Shown: positions 7,900 to 16,870, counted from the stretch's first letter. The stretch: DNA of 64,000 nt from Acidaminococcus fermentans_A (GCF_052216985.1 NZ_JBQOUY010000010.1:1-64000), one strand, 5' to 3'. Translations and numbers: made by a program. Notes: generated from the letters alone by a model not told the origin.

Positions 7900-8322
7900 T
7901 TACGCCAACGCTTCTCCTAACCCTTTGCATTGAGCCAGGGCTTCATCGTCCGGAGCGTTGTTGGCCATGACAGGGGTGGCGGCCAGAATGGCTCCTTCTC
8001 CTTCCGCTTCGGCTTTCCAGTTGTCCATCCATTCCCCGCTGCCCCAGCCGTAAGAGCCGAACAGAGCGATTTTTTTGCCTTTCAGGCTGCCTTTGACTTC
8101 ATCCCACATGGGCTGGAATTCTCCTTCTTCCAGGACTTCCGCCCCCATGGCCGGGCAGCCGAAGGCAATGGCGTCGTATTGAGCCACATCACCAGAAGAA
8201 AAAGCGGCGGCATTGTATTCCACCACTTCTGCCCCCTTGCCTTTGGCCCCTTCTTCCACGGCTTTGGCCATGGCTTCCGTATTGCCGGTGCCGCTCCAGA
8301 ATACCACTGCGATTTTGCTCAT
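7900..8322 (-). CDS. Flavodoxin
   Basis: This 140-residue short-chain flavodoxin is a low-potential FMN electron carrier of the cytoplasm. The phosphate-binding loop is SGTGNT (residues 10-15) in the first beta-alpha turn. The later FGSYGWGSGEW segment matches the second FMN loop. The start at 8322 is chosen because the flavodoxin fold begins directly (MSKIAVVFWSGTGN) and AAAGGATG lies upstream; longer in-frame extensions would cover the neighbour gene. It is co-directional with the DUF3793 gene. Flavodoxins commonly replace ferredoxin under iron limitation, consistent with the palindrome upstream of this operon. Confidence 0.93.
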   Translation of the reverse strand: MSKIAVVFWSGTGNTEAMAKAVEEGAKGKGAEVVEYNAAAFSSGDVAQYDAIAFGCPAMGAEVLEEGEFQPMWDEVKGSLKGKKIALFGSYGWGSGEWMDNWKAEAEGEGAILAATPVMANNAPDDEALAQCKGLGEALA

Positions 8323-8369
8323 TTCAATCCATCCTTTCCGCCGGCCAGGCCGGCTGACAAACATTTTAT

Positions 8370-8933
8370 TTAAGCCACTGCCAGCTTGCTCAGGGGAGTG
8401 CCGGCGCGGTAACAGCGCCAGTAGATCCGGGTGCATTTCTGGCATTTGGCAAAATAACAAGCAGCCCGTTCCCGGTTTCCGTAGGCCTTCCAGCACCCGG
8501 AACAAACACCTTTGTCCCGGGGGGAGGCCATATAGGCTTTCACATCTTCCAGAGGATAGTCTAGCAGGATGCCGATTTCATGGGGGAAGGGGTCCCGCCG
8601 TGCCAGGCGTAGGGCCATCTGGTCCAGGATCTCCCGACAGGTGGTACCCCCGTAGCCCTGGCGATTCAGGAAGGATCTGCTTTCCGGATCCTGGAGAAGG
8701 ATGCTGAGCCGGTGGGGGCGGTACACATACAGGAGGGCACTCTGCCGGATACAGTCATAGCTCAGGACTTCCAGATGAATTTCCTTGGGTTCCAGGCTGC
8801 GGCGGATTTCGGCAATCTGGGCAAATGGACTGTCTTCCGGTCGGAACACAAAGCGGAACAGGCTGGCTGCTTTCAGCCCGGCCAGGGTGGGTGCGCACTG
8901 GCGCACCAGTTCTTTTTCCAGCGTGATGGTCAT
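8370..8933 (-). CDS. DUF3793 family protein
   Basis: This 187-residue protein matches what I recall of DUF3793, seen in anaerobic Firmicutes near flavodoxin genes. The recognisable part is HEIGILLDYPLEDVKAYM (about 130-147), followed by a Cys-rich tail (CSGCW, CYFAKCQKC) that could bind metal. No enzymatic function is known to me. It is first in a two-gene unit with flavodoxin. GAGGAGG lies nine bases upstream of the ATG. The iron-type palindrome and the partner suggest a role in iron-limited redox metabolism. Confidence 0.7.
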   Translation of the reverse strand: MTITLEKELVRQCAPTLAGLKAASLFRFVFRPEDSPFAQIAEIRRSLEPKEIHLEVLSYDCIRQSALLYVYRPHRLSILLQDPESRSFLNRQGYGGTTCREILDQMALRLARRDPFPHEIGILLDYPLEDVKAYMASPRDKGVCSGCWKAYGNRERAACYFAKCQKCTRIYWRCYRAGTPLSKLAVA

Positions 8934-8953
8934 AGAGTGGACCTCCTCAAAAG

Positions 8954-8967
8954 TTAGTAATGACTAA
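8954..8967. promoter_or_regulatory. Second short palindrome in the 5' UTR
   Basis: TTAGT (8954-8958) and ACTAA (8963-8967) form an inverted repeat with 4-base spacing. It resembles the larger palindrome at 9011-9036 and may be a secondary operator for the same regulator. Confidence 0.4.
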
Positions 8968-9010
8968 TCAAGGAATAAAATAAAAAAGCTTTATAGAAAT
9001 AAATAAGCCA

Positions 9011-9036
9011 TTTTAGTTAGGGCTTGCTAACTAAAA
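9011..9036. promoter_or_regulatory. DtxR/IdeR-like operator
   Basis: TTTTAGTTAG (9011-9020) and CTAACTAAAA (9027-9036) form a perfect 10-bp inverted repeat around six bases. The half-site resembles the DtxR/IdeR consensus TTAGGTTAG/CTAACCTAA. It lies just downstream of the -10 box of the DUF3793-flavodoxin promoter, overlapping the expected start site, which is the position of a repressor. The regulator gene is not in this window. Confidence 0.6.
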
Positions 9037-9039
9037 CGA

Positions 9040-9068
9040 AGTATAGCAAAACTTTTCGGATTGTGCAA
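9040..9068 (-). promoter_or_regulatory. Promoter of the DUF3793-flavodoxin unit
   Basis: On the minus strand TTGCAC (9063-9068) and TATACT (9040-9045) are separated by 17 bases. The operator at 9011-9036 follows directly. Confidence 0.75.
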
Positions 9069-9084
9069 CCCCTTTTTCTCCACC

Positions 9085-9113
9085 TTGTCACTGAGCCAGT
9101 TTTGGGCTATAAT
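9085..9113 (+). promoter_or_regulatory. Promoter of the efflux operon
   Basis: TTGTCA (9085-9090) and a consensus TATAAT (9108-9113) are separated by 17 bases, about 60 bases before the TolC-type gene. This promoter lies back to back with the flavodoxin promoter. Confidence 0.8.
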
Positions 9114-9121
9114 AGAAATGT

Positions 9122-9145
9122 ATAATTAATCGAACAAATAATTAT
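9122..9145. promoter_or_regulatory. Possible operator of the efflux operon
   Basis: ATAATTA (9122-9128) and TAATTAT (9139-9145) form an inverted repeat just after the expected transcription start. The place and size fit a TetR or MarR repressor site, as is usual for efflux operons. The sequence is AT-rich, so chance is possible. Confidence 0.35.
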
Positions 9146-9173
9146 CTTATCGATACAGATGGGAGCGATGGCC

Positions 9174-10703
9174 ATGAAATGGTGGAAACCTATGGCTGTG
9201 GGCCTTTCCCTGACCCTGGCACCGGGGCTGATGCAGACGGTGCTGGCAGGGAAAAAAGATCCTCAGCCCAAAGCAGAAAAAATGCCCTCCTGGACGGAAC
9301 TGGCCCAGAAATATCCGGTAGCTTATGACCGGACTACGCCGGAGGCCTCTCTGACAGAACAGCAGCTGGCAGACTGGTGGAAGACCTTCCAGGATCCCAA
9401 ACTGGATGCTCTGATCGATCTGTCCCTGAAGAACAACCGGGATCTCCGGGCGGCCCAGGCACGGGTGGAAGAAGCCCGGGCCCAGCTGGGCATCAGCAAA
9501 GGGGAAGCCCTGCCCTGGCTGAACGTGGGAGGGACCTATGGCCGTTATGAAGCCCCCCAGGGGGTCAATGACAAAATCAGCGGTATGAGCCCCTATCCCG
9601 GGGTCATCAACCCGCCCGAACGGAATTCTTCCGTGGCCGGGCTGGGTATCGATGCGTCCTGGGAACCGGATTTCTTTGGACAGCTGAAAGCCAAGAAGCA
9701 GAGTGCTGCCCACAACCTGGCGGCCCAGCATGCAGCACTCTACAGTACCTGGGTGACCCTCAGTGCAGAGACGGCCCTCAACTATGTATCCCTCCGGACC
9801 CTTCAGCAGGATCTGAATCTTCTGGAACGCCATGCAGCCCTGGAAGGGGAAAAGGCAGATCTGCTCCAGACCAACTATCAGGCGGGACTGATCAGTGCCT
9901 ATCCCCTGGAAGCCATGCGGACCCAGGAACAGAATACCCAGGCGGAAATCCCCAGGACCCGGCAGGCCATCCAGGAAACCCTCACCCGGCTGTCCATCCT
10001 GACGGGAACGGAACCGGGCCAGCTGAATGATCTTCTGGATCCGGAAGATCTGCCGGAAATCGATCCGGAACTGTACCATGCCATTCCCGCCAACCTGATG
10101 CGCCAGCGTCCGGATATCCGGGCCGCGGAAGAACGGCTGGAGGCCCAGATTGCCCGGACCAAAGAAGCACGGGCCGAGCTGAAGCCCCGGTTCACCCTGG
10201 GCGGATTCCTGGGGTTGATCACCTTGGGCGGGGGGAACCTGTTCGGGTCCGGGGCCCGTTCCTTTGCCATTGCTCCTTCCTTTACGTTTCCCCTGTTCCA
10301 TGGAGGGCAGCTGCGGCAGAATGTGAAGCTGCAGGATGCCCGGGCCAGGGAATATCAGGCCCAGTATGAAAATACGGTACTGAAGGCGGCCGGAGAAGTC
10401 CAGGACGCCATGACCGGCATCGTCCAGGAAAAAGAGCGGAAGGACAAGCTGTCCGCCGGGGTGGACAACGCCCAGGGAGCCTTTGGACTGGCGGAAAACC
10501 GGTTCCAGGCGGGACTCAGCGATTACCAGCCGGTGCTGGACAGCGAACGGACCCTGCTGACCATGAAACGGCAGGAGAACCGGAGCCGGGGCCAGGAACT
10601 GGCGGATCTGATCCATCTGTACAAAGCCCTGGGCGGCGGCTGGAAACCTTTGTCGGACGGGGAACAGGCACAAATCAGCAGGGCAGAAGGGAAGGGTAAA
10701 TGA
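9174..10703 (+). CDS. TolC/NodT-type outer-membrane efflux protein
   Basis: This roughly 509-residue trimeric outer-membrane channel belongs to the RND/ABC efflux outer-membrane factor family. A Sec signal peptide (MKWWKPM, hydrophobic run, cleavage near LAG) is present, without a lipobox Cys. Two outer-membrane efflux repeats follow, each with long coiled-coil helices rich in Ala, Gln and Arg. The ATG at 9174 is preferred to 9159 because GGGAG lies eight bases before it. The stop overlaps the start of the adaptor gene. Its presence is direct evidence of a double membrane. Confidence 0.93.
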   Translation: MKWWKPMAVGLSLTLAPGLMQTVLAGKKDPQPKAEKMPSWTELAQKYPVAYDRTTPEASLTEQQLADWWKTFQDPKLDALIDLSLKNNRDLRAAQARVEEARAQLGISKGEALPWLNVGGTYGRYEAPQGVNDKISGMSPYPGVINPPERNSSVAGLGIDASWEPDFFGQLKAKKQSAAHNLAAQHAALYSTWVTLSAETALNYVSLRTLQQDLNLLERHAALEGEKADLLQTNYQAGLISAYPLEAMRTQEQNTQAEIPRTRQAIQETLTRLSILTGTEPGQLNDLLDPEDLPEIDPELYHAIPANLMRQRPDIRAAEERLEAQIARTKEARAELKPRFTLGGFLGLITLGGGNLFGSGARSFAIAPSFTFPLFHGGQLRQNVKLQDARAREYQAQYENTVLKAAGEVQDAMTGIVQEKERKDKLSAGVDNAQGAFGLAENRFQAGLSDYQPVLDSERTLLTMKRQENRSRGQELADLIHLYKALGGGWKPLSDGEQAQISRAEGKGK

Positions 10704-11740
10704 TGGCATTCTGGAACACACTTTTACAGGATAAAAAGAAACTGGCAGCAGCGGTGGCCGTGGTGGCGCTGGCCTGCGGGCTGGGAGGCTACGGATACCA
10801 GCAGTACCAGGCCAAAAAAGCCGCCCGGCAGCTGACGCTCTACGGCAATGTGGATGTACGGGAAGTGGCGGTGGCCTTCCGGGAAAGTGACCGGATCGCG
10901 GAAGAACTAGTGGAAGAAGGGGACAAGGTCAAAAAGGGCCAGGTACTGGCCCGGCTGGATACGGAAGAACTGAAGATCAAGAAGAGCAAGCTACAGGCCC
11001 AGATCGCCGCCCAGCAGAGCGTGGTGGACAAACTCCACAACGGCACCCGGGCAGAAGATCTGGAGGCGGCCCGGGCCAAAGCTGATGAAGCGGCGGCTCA
11101 GGCCGACCAGGCCCGGCAGGACCTGGCACGGGTGGAGAATGCCTTTGCCTCTTCTCAGGGAAAATCCGTCAGTAAACAGGACCGGGATGCGGCACGGACC
11201 AAGGTGGACGTGACAGCGGCCCAGGCGGAAGCGGCCCGGCAGGAATACGAAAAAGCCCAGGCCGGTCCCCGGGAAGAAGACGTGGCCGGCGGAGAAGCCC
11301 AATTGAAAGCACTCCAGGAAGATGCCAAGCACATCGACTACCTGTTGAGCCAGGCGGAACTGAAGGCCCCGGCGGATGGGGTCATTCGGTCCCGGCTGCT
11401 GGAAGTAGGGGATATGGCTTCTCCTCAGAAACCGGTGTTCAAACTGTCCCTGAACGCTAAGAAATGGGTCCGGGTCTATGTGAGCGAAAAGGATCTGGGC
11501 CGGATCTATGAAGGGATGAAGGCCAAGATCTATACGGACAGCCATCCCAAGGCTCCCATCGAAGGGCAGATCGGCTACATTTCCTCCACGGCGGAATTCA
11601 CCCCCAAGACGGTCCAGACCACGGAGCTGCGTACTTCCCTGCTGTACGAAGTCCGTGTCTATGTGACCGATCCGGACAATGTGCTGCGGATGGGAATGCC
11701 CGCCACGGTGAAAATCGACACGGAGCAGAGCCATGACTGA
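10700..11740 (+). CDS. HlyD/YbhG-type periplasmic adaptor protein
   Basis: This 346-residue membrane-fusion protein links the inner-membrane ABC exporter to the outer-membrane channel. An uncleaved N-terminal membrane anchor (about 15-38) leads to a first lipoyl half (VEEGDKVKKGQVLARLD). A long coiled coil rich in Ala, Gln and Arg follows (about 95-215), then the second lipoyl half (LKAPADGVIRSRLLEVGD) and a beta-barrel domain. The ATG overlaps the preceding stop; a second ATG lies one codon later. The closest known arrangement is ybhG of the E. coli ybhGFSR system. Confidence 0.92.
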   Translation: MMAFWNTLLQDKKKLAAAVAVVALACGLGGYGYQQYQAKKAARQLTLYGNVDVREVAVAFRESDRIAEELVEEGDKVKKGQVLARLDTEELKIKKSKLQAQIAAQQSVVDKLHNGTRAEDLEAARAKADEAAAQADQARQDLARVENAFASSQGKSVSKQDRDAARTKVDVTAAQAEAARQEYEKAQAGPREEDVAGGEAQLKALQEDAKHIDYLLSQAELKAPADGVIRSRLLEVGDMASPQKPVFKLSLNAKKWVRVYVSEKDLGRIYEGMKAKIYTDSHPKAPIEGQIGYISSTAEFTPKTVQTTELRTSLLYEVRVYVTDPDNVLRMGMPATVKIDTEQSHD

Positions 11741-13481
11741 ATGGGTGGTCCAGGCTGAGAAGCTGGACAAACTCTTTGATGATAAGCAGGGAAAGGCCCA
11801 TGCGTTGAAACAGATCGATTTCCTGGCAAAAAAAGGAAAGATGACGGCCTTGATCGGTCCGGATGGGGCGGGCAAGACCACCACCATGCGGCTGATCTGC
11901 GGGCTCATGGATCCCACCGGAGGAAGCCTGAAGGTGCTGGGGCTGGATTCGGTGAAGGACGCCTCGGAAATCCAGTCCCGGATCAGTTACATGCCCCAGA
12001 AATTCGGCCTCTATGAGGATCTGACCATCCAGGAGAACATGGACCTGTATGCGGACCTCCACGGGGTGCCGGATGACGTGCGGAAAACCCGTTTTGCCAA
12101 GCTGCTGGATATGACCGGACTGGCCCCCTTTACTGACCGACTGGCCGGGAAGCTGTCCGGAGGCATGAAGCAGAAACTGGGACTGGCCTGTACCCTGGTC
12201 CGGTCTCCTGATCTGTTGCTGCTGGATGAACCCACTGTAGGGGTGGATCCCCTGTCCCGGAAGGATCTGTGGATCATCATCAACCAGATGGTCCAGGAGG
12301 AACATCTGAGCGTCATTGTTTGTACGGCCTATATGAACGAAGCGGCCATGTGCGATGAAGTGTATGTGCTCAATGAAGGGAACATCCTGTTCAACGGGAC
12401 TCCGGATGGCCTCAGCCAGGTGGCGGCAGGAAAGTGCTTTGAAGTGGATCCTCCTGGAGGGCTGCCTTACCGGGTGCTCCAGGGCTCTCTGCTGGATGAT
12501 AAGGAAGAAATCATCGATGCGGTGCCCCAGAGCGGTACGGTGCGTTATATCGCTGCCCATCCGGGAACGGTGCTGCCGGCCCTGGAACGGTGGCATCTGG
12601 TGCCTAAAGCCGTGCCGCCCCGGGTGGAAGACGGGTTTATGATCCTGCTCCACCAGGCGGCCAACCTGGAGGAAAAACGGATCTCCCTGGCTCCCCTGGA
12701 CAAGGTGCCCTCTGACCCTACCCAAAATGATGTGAGCATCACCGTCAAGGATCTGGTAAAGAAATTCGGAGATTTCACAGCGGTGTCCCATACTTCCTTT
12801 GACGTCCACAAAGGAGAGGTTTTCGGGCTCCTGGGGCCTAACGGAGCAGGGAAGACCACCACCTTCCGGATGCTCTGCGGTCTGCTGCCTGCTACCAGCG
12901 GAGTCCTCAGCGTGGCCGGAGAGAACCTGCGGACGGCCCGTACCCAGGCCCGGGCCAAGATCGGCTATGTGTCCCAGAAATTCTCCCTGTACAGCAAACT
13001 CAGTGTACTGGAAAATCTCCAGTTCTACGGGGGAATCTACGGCTTGCCACCTCAGAAATTGAAGGAGCGGATCCAGGCAGTGCTGGAGGAATTCCAGCTC
13101 ACCGGGCAGGAGGGACATAATGCCGGGGACCTGCCGGGAGGTTACAAACAGCGGCTGTCCATGGCTTGTGCCCTGCTCCAGGAACCGGAGATCCTGTTCC
13201 TGGATGAACCCACCAGTGGCATCGATCCCCTGGCCCGTCGGATGTTCTGGCGGCAGATCACAGATCTGGCCTGCCGGGGGGTCACCATCATCATCACCAC
13301 CCACTTCATGGAAGAAGCGGAATACTGTGACCGGATCATGATCCAGGATCGGGGCAAATGCCTGGTGCTGGGGAGTCCCACCCGGATCCGGGCGGACCTG
13401 GGGATGCCCGATGCCAATATGGATGATGTGTTCATCGAAATCGTCCACCGGGGACGGGGAGAGGAGGCGGCTGCATCGTGA
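11733..13481 (+). CDS. Tandem ABC-2 exporter ATPase (YbhF type)
   Basis: This 582-residue protein holds two complete nucleotide-binding domains in one chain. The first has Walker A GPDGAGKTT (42-50), LSGGMKQK and LLLDEPTVG; the second has GPNGAGKTT (near 366), a signature reading LPGGYKQR and ILFLDEPTSG. The second signature has Pro where Ser is usual. A linker of about 80 residues joins the halves. It should power the two permeases downstream in drug or toxic-compound export. The start overlaps the adaptor gene end by 8 bases and the stop overlaps the next start by 4. Confidence 0.93.
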   Translation: MTEWVVQAEKLDKLFDDKQGKAHALKQIDFLAKKGKMTALIGPDGAGKTTTMRLICGLMDPTGGSLKVLGLDSVKDASEIQSRISYMPQKFGLYEDLTIQENMDLYADLHGVPDDVRKTRFAKLLDMTGLAPFTDRLAGKLSGGMKQKLGLACTLVRSPDLLLLDEPTVGVDPLSRKDLWIIINQMVQEEHLSVIVCTAYMNEAAMCDEVYVLNEGNILFNGTPDGLSQVAAGKCFEVDPPGGLPYRVLQGSLLDDKEEIIDAVPQSGTVRYIAAHPGTVLPALERWHLVPKAVPPRVEDGFMILLHQAANLEEKRISLAPLDKVPSDPTQNDVSITVKDLVKKFGDFTAVSHTSFDVHKGEVFGLLGPNGAGKTTTFRMLCGLLPATSGVLSVAGENLRTARTQARAKIGYVSQKFSLYSKLSVLENLQFYGGIYGLPPQKLKERIQAVLEEFQLTGQEGHNAGDLPGGYKQRLSMACALLQEPEILFLDEPTSGIDPLARRMFWRQITDLACRGVTIIITTHFMEEAEYCDRIMIQDRGKCLVLGSPTRIRADLGMPDANMDDVFIEIVHRGRGEEAAAS

Positions 13482-14587
13482 AGGAGAAACTGCGCCGGAT
13501 CCGGGCCCTTACCGTAAAGGAGTTCCGGGAGGTGCTCCGGGACAATTCCAGCCTGGCCATGGGGCTGCTGCTGCCCCTGATCCTGATCCTGGTCATCGGG
13601 TACGGTATCAGCCTGGATGTGAAACATGCTCCTATCGGAGTGGTGCTGGAAGATGCTTCCCCGGAAGCTCAGCAGGTGGTGGATTTCGTGGATGGATCGG
13701 AGTATTTCCAGCCCACCTACCTGACCAGCATGAATCAGGCAGTGTGGGCATTGGAACAACGGAAAATCGATGCCATCCTCCGGGTTCCCCCGGATTTCAC
13801 CCGGCAGCTCCATCAGGGGGATGGCAGGCTCCAGCTGCTGCTCTACGGCACGGATACCACAACCGCCATGACCGTCCAGAGCTATGTGGAAACGGCGGCG
13901 GCCCAGTGGTCCGCCCGGCAGATGGCCAGCCGGGGAATGGGAGCTGTGGACCTGGAGACCCGGCTCTGGTTCAACGATGCCCATGAAAGCACCTGGTACT
14001 TCCTGCCGGGACTGATCCTGATGATCGTGACCCTGGTGGGGGTGCTTTTGACCGCCGGAGTCATGGCCCGGGAATATGAACGGGGCACCTTTGAATCCCT
14101 TTTTGTGACCCCGGTGAAAAAAGGGGAAATCATTGTGGCCAAGATGATCCCTTATTTCTGCATCGCCATGCTGGGGGTGTTCCTGTGCCTGATTCTGTCC
14201 CGATTCCTGTTCCAGGTGCCTCTGGTGGGCTCCCTGGCCCTAGTGGTTTTCATGTCCATCCTGTACCTCTTGACGGCCCTGGGCATGGGGATGCTGATCT
14301 CCGTGGTGACCAAGGCCCAGTTCATGGCCATCCAGATAGCCCTCCTGGTCAGCTTCCTGCCCAGCATCATGCTGTCCGGGTTCCTATTCGATCTCCGGGC
14401 TACCCCTCAGTGGGTCCAGTGGATCGGGGAATTCCTGCCCTTCAAGCATTATCTGGTGGTGCTGAAGACCTTGCTCCTGGCTGGGAATCTGTGGCCGGTG
14501 ATCCTGCCCCAGACCGGGTTTCTGGTATTCTTCATGGCCCTGTTCCTGGGCCTGGCCCTGAAAACCATTCGAAAGAAGGTGGAGTAA
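13478..14587 (+). CDS. ABC-2 exporter permease 1 (YbhS/YbhR family)
   Basis: This 369-residue membrane protein has one N-terminal transmembrane segment (about 25-45), a large extracytoplasmic domain (about 45-180) and five C-terminal transmembrane segments, the plan of the ABC-2 YbhN/S/R family. The motif REYERGTFESLFVTPV, near residue 192, is the usual cytoplasmic coupling segment. It starts with GTG overlapping the ATPase stop. It pairs with the next permease as a heterodimer. Confidence 0.92.
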   Translation: MKEKLRRIRALTVKEFREVLRDNSSLAMGLLLPLILILVIGYGISLDVKHAPIGVVLEDASPEAQQVVDFVDGSEYFQPTYLTSMNQAVWALEQRKIDAILRVPPDFTRQLHQGDGRLQLLLYGTDTTTAMTVQSYVETAAAQWSARQMASRGMGAVDLETRLWFNDAHESTWYFLPGLILMIVTLVGVLLTAGVMAREYERGTFESLFVTPVKKGEIIVAKMIPYFCIAMLGVFLCLILSRFLFQVPLVGSLALVVFMSILYLLTALGMGMLISVVTKAQFMAIQIALLVSFLPSIMLSGFLFDLRATPQWVQWIGEFLPFKHYLVVLKTLLLAGNLWPVILPQTGFLVFFMALFLGLALKTIRKKVE

Positions 14588-15703
14588 ATGAGTCCATGGC
14601 AGCTTTTCTGTCAGCAGGTCCGGTGCATCTGCCGGAAAGAACTGCTGGCCATCTGGAAAGACAAGGCTTTCCGGTATGTACTGGTGATTCCCACCCTGGT
14701 CCTAGGGGTGGTCTTCGGCTATACAGCCACCTTCAACGTGGAAAATGTGACCTATGCAGTGCTGGACCAAAGCCATTCGGAAGCCTCCACCTCTCTTCTG
14801 GCCACCCTGGACGGCACTCGTTTCTTCCAACGGGTGGCAGATATCCAGAATACAGCCCAGATCCAGGAACCCATCGATCAGGAAAAAGTGATGGTGGTCC
14901 TATCCATCCCGGTGGATTTTGAAGAAAAACTGGCCCGAGGTGAAAAGGCCCCGCTCCAAGTGATCACCGACGGCCGGAACACTATGACCGCCAGCCTGGC
15001 TTCCGCCTATACCTCCCGGGTTGTCCAGCAGTGGCTGGAAGCCCGGACGGGCCAGCATCCGCCCCTTTCTGTGGAAGCCCGGACCTGGTTCAACCCCAAC
15101 CAGCTGACCCTGTGGTATTTTGCTCCTGGGATCCTGGGCCTCATGAGCTTTGCCCAGGTGATCCTCCTGGCCGGCATGTCCGTAGCCCGGGAACGGGAAG
15201 AAGGGACATTCGAACAGCTGCTGGTGACCCCGGCACCGCCTTTGGTGCTGCTGATCGGGAAAGCTTTTCCCCCAGTGCTGGTGGGGATGATGCAGGGGAC
15301 CCTGCTCCTGCTGCTGGATCTGTTCTGGTTCCAGGTGCCCTTTGAAGGGTCCTATCTGACCCTGTACTTGGTGCTGTTCATCTATTTTCTCAGTTCCACC
15401 GGCATTGGGCTGAGTATTTCTTCTGTATGCAGCTCTATGCAGCAGGTTCAGGTCTACACCTATGTGTATCTGATCCCCAATGCCCTTTTGAGCGGGGTGG
15501 CTACTCCGGTACGGAACATGCCTCAATTCCTCCAGTTCCTTACCTACGGGGATCCTCTCCGGTTCGCCTTGGATGCTATCCGCCGGATTTATTTCGAAGG
15601 AGCTGGGCTGGGGGCCATTGCCCTGGATCTGCTGCCTATGACCGTGGTGGCCGTCCTGACTCTGTGGCTGGCGGCAGTTTTATTCCGGAAGAATTTGGGG
15701 TAG
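14588..15703 (+). CDS. ABC-2 exporter permease 2 (YbhS/YbhR family)
   Basis: This 371-residue membrane protein is homologous to its upstream neighbour, with the same one-plus-five transmembrane arrangement and the coupling segment REREEGTFEQLLVTPA. The ATG follows the previous stop without any gap. It ends the five-gene efflux operon; no clear terminator separates it from the peptidase gene, so read-through is possible. Confidence 0.92.
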   Translation: MSPWQLFCQQVRCICRKELLAIWKDKAFRYVLVIPTLVLGVVFGYTATFNVENVTYAVLDQSHSEASTSLLATLDGTRFFQRVADIQNTAQIQEPIDQEKVMVVLSIPVDFEEKLARGEKAPLQVITDGRNTMTASLASAYTSRVVQQWLEARTGQHPPLSVEARTWFNPNQLTLWYFAPGILGLMSFAQVILLAGMSVAREREEGTFEQLLVTPAPPLVLLIGKAFPPVLVGMMQGTLLLLLDLFWFQVPFEGSYLTLYLVLFIYFLSSTGIGLSISSVCSSMQQVQVYTYVYLIPNALLSGVATPVRNMPQFLQFLTYGDPLRFALDAIRRIYFEGAGLGAIALDLLPMTVVAVLTLWLAAVLFRKNLG

Positions 15704-15738
15704 AATAAGGGAAGAAAAATACGAAAGGAGCCATGCCC

Positions 15739-16854
15739 ATGAATGACGTGCTGCGCAAAATGGTGGAGGATTATATCCACAACCGGATGCCGGAATATAT
15801 CCAGACTTTGTATGATGTGATCACCATCCCTTCTCCTACTGGAGGAGAAGAAAAAAAGGCTCAGTGGATCCTGGAACAGCTGAAAGCCGTGGGAGCCCAA
15901 GGGGCTTACCAGGACGAAGCCGGCAATGTGATCTATCCTCACTGCATCGAAGGGGTGGAAAAATTCCCCCTGTACACGGCCCATATGGATACGGTCTTTG
16001 CCGGGGTGGAGAAGATCATGCCGGAAATCGACGGCCATACCCTGAGGGCCCCTTCCTGCGGGGACAACAGTTCCGATGTGGCGGCCCTGCTGTTCCTGAT
16101 CCGGATGATGCTGAACCTGAAGCTCCGGACCCCAGCGGTCTTTGCCTTCAATGTAGGGGAAGAAGGCCTGGGGAACCTGAAAGGGAGCCGGGCACTGACC
16201 GATGCCTTTGGGGACAGGCTGAGCTATTTCATGGCTGTGGACGGGAACAATGACCGGTTCGTGGATCTGGCAGTAGGATCCCGGCGTTATGCCGTCCATG
16301 TGGTCACCGCCGGGGGACACAGCTATGCCGCTTTCGGGGCAGCCAACGCTATCAACGAAGCGGCAGGGATCATCCGGGATTTCTATGCCCTCCAGGTGCC
16401 CCAGGATCCCCGGACCACTTACAATGTGGGGACTATCCAGGGCGGGACTACGGTGAATTCCATTGCTGCTGAGGTAGAATTCACCGTGGACATGCGGTCC
16501 GTTTCCCATACGGAGCTGGAAAAGCTGGATGCTTCTTTCCAGGCCATCCTGAAAGCCCACCAGAGAGTGGATGTGAAGATCGAGACCCTGCTCTTGGGAG
16601 AGCGCCCCTGCAGTGAAGGCGTGAGACATCACGAAATCTATGACCGAATCACCGCGATCCGGAAACGGGCCGGGCTGCAGACAGCATTCAGCGCCAGCAG
16701 TACCGATGCCAATATCCCTCTCAGCCGAAACATCCCGGCCATCGCTTTTGGCATCAGCAAAGGGAAGGGCGCCCACACCCTCCAGGAAGAACTGGACATG
16801 ACCAGCCTGGAACCGGGGCTGAAGCAGTTGGCCGCGTTTGTGTGGAATTTGTAG
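15739..16854 (+). CDS. M20-family metallopeptidase
   Basis: This roughly 371-residue cytosolic zinc peptidase resembles the peptidase T/M20 group. The metal ligands are visible in TAHMDTVFAG (around 79-88), CGDNSSDVAALL (around 112) and EEGLGN (around 142), with the lid domain (GGHSYAAFG) in the middle. The ATG at 15739 is chosen over 15733 because GGAG is eight rather than two bases away. It lies 35 bases after the efflux operon and is followed by a terminator. The substrate is probably a di- or tripeptide. Confidence 0.85.
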   Translation: MNDVLRKMVEDYIHNRMPEYIQTLYDVITIPSPTGGEEKKAQWILEQLKAVGAQGAYQDEAGNVIYPHCIEGVEKFPLYTAHMDTVFAGVEKIMPEIDGHTLRAPSCGDNSSDVAALLFLIRMMLNLKLRTPAVFAFNVGEEGLGNLKGSRALTDAFGDRLSYFMAVDGNNDRFVDLAVGSRRYAVHVVTAGGHSYAAFGAANAINEAAGIIRDFYALQVPQDPRTTYNVGTIQGGTTVNSIAAEVEFTVDMRSVSHTELEKLDASFQAILKAHQRVDVKIETLLLGERPCSEGVRHHEIYDRITAIRKRAGLQTAFSASSTDANIPLSRNIPAIAFGISKGKGAHTLQEELDMTSLEPGLKQLAAFVWNL

Positions 16855-16870
16855 GAGCTGCTGCTGAAAG

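Noticed and set aside
9147..10721. Long open frame on the minus strand across the TolC-type gene
   Set aside because: It mirrors the high-GC coding frame of the plus-strand gene, shows low-complexity Gly/Gln/Pro/Phe composition and has no family match.
11598..13448. Long minus-strand frame opposite the tandem ATPase
   Set aside because: Its His/Asp/Gln-rich composition is typical of an antisense shadow; the plus strand encodes clear ABC motifs.
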